This document shows positions 62,352 to 64,000 of a stretch of DNA of 64,000 bases, one piece after another. The notes under the pieces are model-generated. The model had not been told where the DNA came from and searched no databases. It saw only the letters and a program-made list of their open reading frames with translations. Both the position numbers and the translations under genes were made by a program. Each line of letters opens with the position of its first letter. Position 1 is the first letter of the stretch. This DNA comes from JAPPHA01 sp965220985 (lineage in GTDB: Bacteria > Pseudomonadota > Alphaproteobacteria > Rhodobacterales > Rhodobacteraceae), in contig OZ244854.1 of assembly GCA_965220985.1 (NCBI GenBank), forward strand, positions 620,001 to 684,000, given 5' to 3'.

Positions 62352-63647
62352 GTGAACCCATCGTCGATCATTCTCGCCGAGATTGAACAAGTGACCCAAG
62401 CAAGCGACGCACGCAGTCCTACAAGAACGGTCCATGCTCTGTATCTGCTTGAAGTCTTGTCTGGGCTGGGTCGCGGTGCGTTCCTGGTGTGCATTGGCTG
62501 GACGACTCTTGTCGAAACAGGCGATGTCGCGAAGGTCGGGCAGGTTTTCGTCGCATCCATGTTGACGATGCTGTTCGGGTCCCATTTGGTCGGCGTGATT
62601 GTCGACCGGACGAACAGACGCAACACCATCTGGATATCGCATTCGGTCATCGCATTGGTGATGACGGTCATGGGCTGGGCATTGGAGATCGTTCCGTCAC
62701 TTCATGTCGGCTTCTTCTTTTTGTCGGTCATGGTCATCACGTTTTCGCGGATTGCATATGAATTCGCCCTCGACGCCACTCTGAAGCAGCTTGTTCCGGC
62801 CGAGAGCCTCACGTCGGTCATCGCGCGTGCCCGTGCCCTGCACCTTCTCGGAACCGCGGCCGCGACCTTGCTTGTCGGGTGGACTCTGAGCGAGTTTGGC
62901 CCGGGCATCTCGTTTGGTTGTTCAGCCGCATTTTCCGTACTGTTGATCGCGCTTTCCACTCGCCTGCCGAACACGATCGGCACACAGGAAACCAGTCCAG
63001 GCACGGGCATCAGGGCGGATTTCGTCGAGGGGCTCGCGCTGCTGCGAACCATGCCCGGACTGTTGCCCGTGGTGCTCCTTGCGGGAATCGCGTTGCCGGT
63101 CGGGCAGCTTTCGAATGCGATCCTGTCTTCGCTGGTTCACGACGATCTCGGAATGGGCAGCGCCGAGTTTGGCTTGGTCGACGGCGCGTGGCCAATCGGC
63201 GGGTTGGCGGCCTCCATATTGGTGGGGGCTCTGACAGCAAGTCACGTGAAGAGATTGCGCATCGGGCCAATCGCCGCTCTGGTGGCGCTGAGCACGATGA
63301 TGATGGCCTTCACCCACAATCTGTTCATTCTCATGATCTTCCACGGATGCATGGGCTTCTTTGTGTGGATCTGTCGAATCCTCGTGGATGCCCAGGTTCT
63401 CCGCATGGTGGAAACCAAGTTCGTTGGTCGCGGGAAATCGAACGTGACGTTCGCTTTCGGCTTCTTCGCGGTCGTCATGTGCCTGTCGCCGACTGCGATC
63501 TCGGCCCAGACGACAGGCAGCTTCTTCCTCGCCTGGGGTGGCGTGGTGCTGGTGACGGGGATCATGTACGAACTGCTTGCTGGATCGCGCCGGCACCAAC
63601 CGGTGCAGGGATCGTCCAAGGAGCCGAGCAGCCCCAAGCACGAGTGA
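62352..63647 (+). CDS. MFS transporter (drug/siderophore-export-like)
   Basis: 431 aa from a GTG (alternative starts are possible). About 11-12 hydrophobic segments are present. The motif-A-like loop GVIVDRTNRRNTIW lies near residue 82 and there are internal repeats of the MFS fold. The pattern resembles EntS/MdfA-type DHA3 exporters. It lies near the salicylate synthase-like gene, so export of a phenolate product is conceivable, but the substrate is unknown. Confidence 0.78.
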   Translation: MNPSSIILAEIEQVTQASDARSPTRTVHALYLLEVLSGLGRGAFLVCIGWTTLVETGDVAKVGQVFVASMLTMLFGSHLVGVIVDRTNRRNTIWISHSVIALVMTVMGWALEIVPSLHVGFFFLSVMVITFSRIAYEFALDATLKQLVPAESLTSVIARARALHLLGTAAATLLVGWTLSEFGPGISFGCSAAFSVLLIALSTRLPNTIGTQETSPGTGIRADFVEGLALLRTMPGLLPVVLLAGIALPVGQLSNAILSSLVHDDLGMGSAEFGLVDGAWPIGGLAASILVGALTASHVKRLRIGPIAALVALSTMMMAFTHNLFILMIFHGCMGFFVWICRILVDAQVLRMVETKFVGRGKSNVTFAFGFFAVVMCLSPTAISAQTTGSFFLAWGGVVLVTGIMYELLAGSRRHQPVQGSSKEPSSPKHE

Positions 63648-63872
63648 TCATTGGCGTCGAAATACTGAAAGCTGGCAGCAGGATCGAGGCCACGAACAGC
63701 GTTCCTCAACGAGGCTCTGGCGACCATTCAAATCCGCAATTCAACGGGAGCCGATTTCGGGCGAGACGCAAAGATCGACAAGCAGTCGCCGTTTCGTTTC
63801 GACGCATCTCCTGCTATATGAATCGCACGACATTTGAATGCTCGATGGCACCATTCGATCAAGGAGACACCA

Positions 63873-64000
63873 ATGGCCGCAGCAAGACCACCTGTTTGTG
63901 ATTTCGGCTGGAAGGCCCCGGATTTCACGCTTCCGTCAACCGATGGAAAAACCGTTTCGCTTGGCGAAGTTGCCGGCGAGAACGGCACCCTGGTCATGTT
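63873..64000 (+). CDS. Thioredoxin-fold/peroxiredoxin-like protein, N-terminal fragment
   Basis: The last 42 codons of the window, after AAGGAGA 5 bases before the ATG. The start MAAARPPVCDFGWKAPDFTLPSTDGKTVSLGEV is the AhpC-TSA/TlpA-like redoxin N-terminus. The catalytic Cys motif lies beyond the window. A cytoplasmic redox role is likely. The 225 bases before it have no gene. Confidence 0.7.
   Translation, partial: MAAARPPVCDFGWKAPDFTLPSTDGKTVSLGEVAGENGTLVM

Noticed and set aside
1..64000. tRNA or rRNA genes in intergenic regions
   Set aside because: No cloverleaf arms with the T-loop GTTCRA pattern in suitable spacing, and no rRNA-like conserved stretches, were recognised by eye; tRNAscan-SE would settle it.

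Overview
The window is high-GC, gene-dense chromosomal DNA of an alphaproteobacterium, probably a marine Rhodobacterales- or Rhodospirillales-like organism. The evidence is gene content only, since no rRNA or tRNA was seen: a dgcN-dgcA pair with a D-amino-acid transaminase, AapJ/AapQ/AapM-type amino-acid transporter genes, pyk next to an N-formylglutamate amidohydrolase and a DUF1244 gene, a TctABC tripartite transporter, and frequent GTG/TTG starts.

Layout. 1-7245: an uptake and catabolic locus with a sulfatase (cut by the window edge), tctC, and, divergently, a ROK regulator, tctB, tctA, a metallophosphoesterase fused to a predicted TIM-barrel-like domain, and a TSUP (sulfite/sulfonate-type) exporter. 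A perfect inverted repeat between tctC and the ROK gene is the likely operator. 7516-12550: greA, a molybdenum-cofactor/formate dehydrogenase accessory operon (fdhD-mobA-mobB-moeA), and a glutathione transferase. 12683-18836: translation genes rpmI-rplT-pheS-pheT and a malonyl-CoA synthetase. 19406-28403: a surface-glycan sugar cluster. RmlA and RmlB homologues, an FdtA/QdtA-type ketoisomerase and an FdtB/QdtB-type aminotransferase would make a dTDP-3-amino-3,6-dideoxyhexose. A carrier protein, an AMP-forming ligase, an SDR and a hexapeptide acyltransferase would make and attach an acyl group. 28486-37477: a Na/Pi-type transporter, pyruvate kinase, N-formylglutamate amidohydrolase, DUF1244, the dgcN-dgcA-dat operon, and a fatty-acid desaturase.

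38129-40505 is a tandem array of about 1-kb repeat units carrying two intact secreted paralogues of unknown function and a third, decayed copy. It is followed by amino-acid ABC transporter genes (aapJ, aapQ, aapM, with no ATPase gene alongside). Next is the most unusual gene of the window: a BisC/DMSO-reductase-type molybdoenzyme fused in frame to a complete IclR-family transcription factor (44116-47214). After a family 8 glycosyltransferase come a DAO-family oxidase, HyuA, HyuB, a Rieske oxygenase and a double-domain class III CoA-transferase (49259-58494), which look like a catabolic set for an N-methylated, cyclic-amide or betaine-like compound. The right end has a DUF4143 ATPase whose start lies inside a nested palindrome, a salicylate-synthase-type enzyme, a broken HicB antitoxin gene, an MFS exporter and the start of a thioredoxin-fold protein.

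Functions were assigned from motifs and family recognition by eye. No database search was run.
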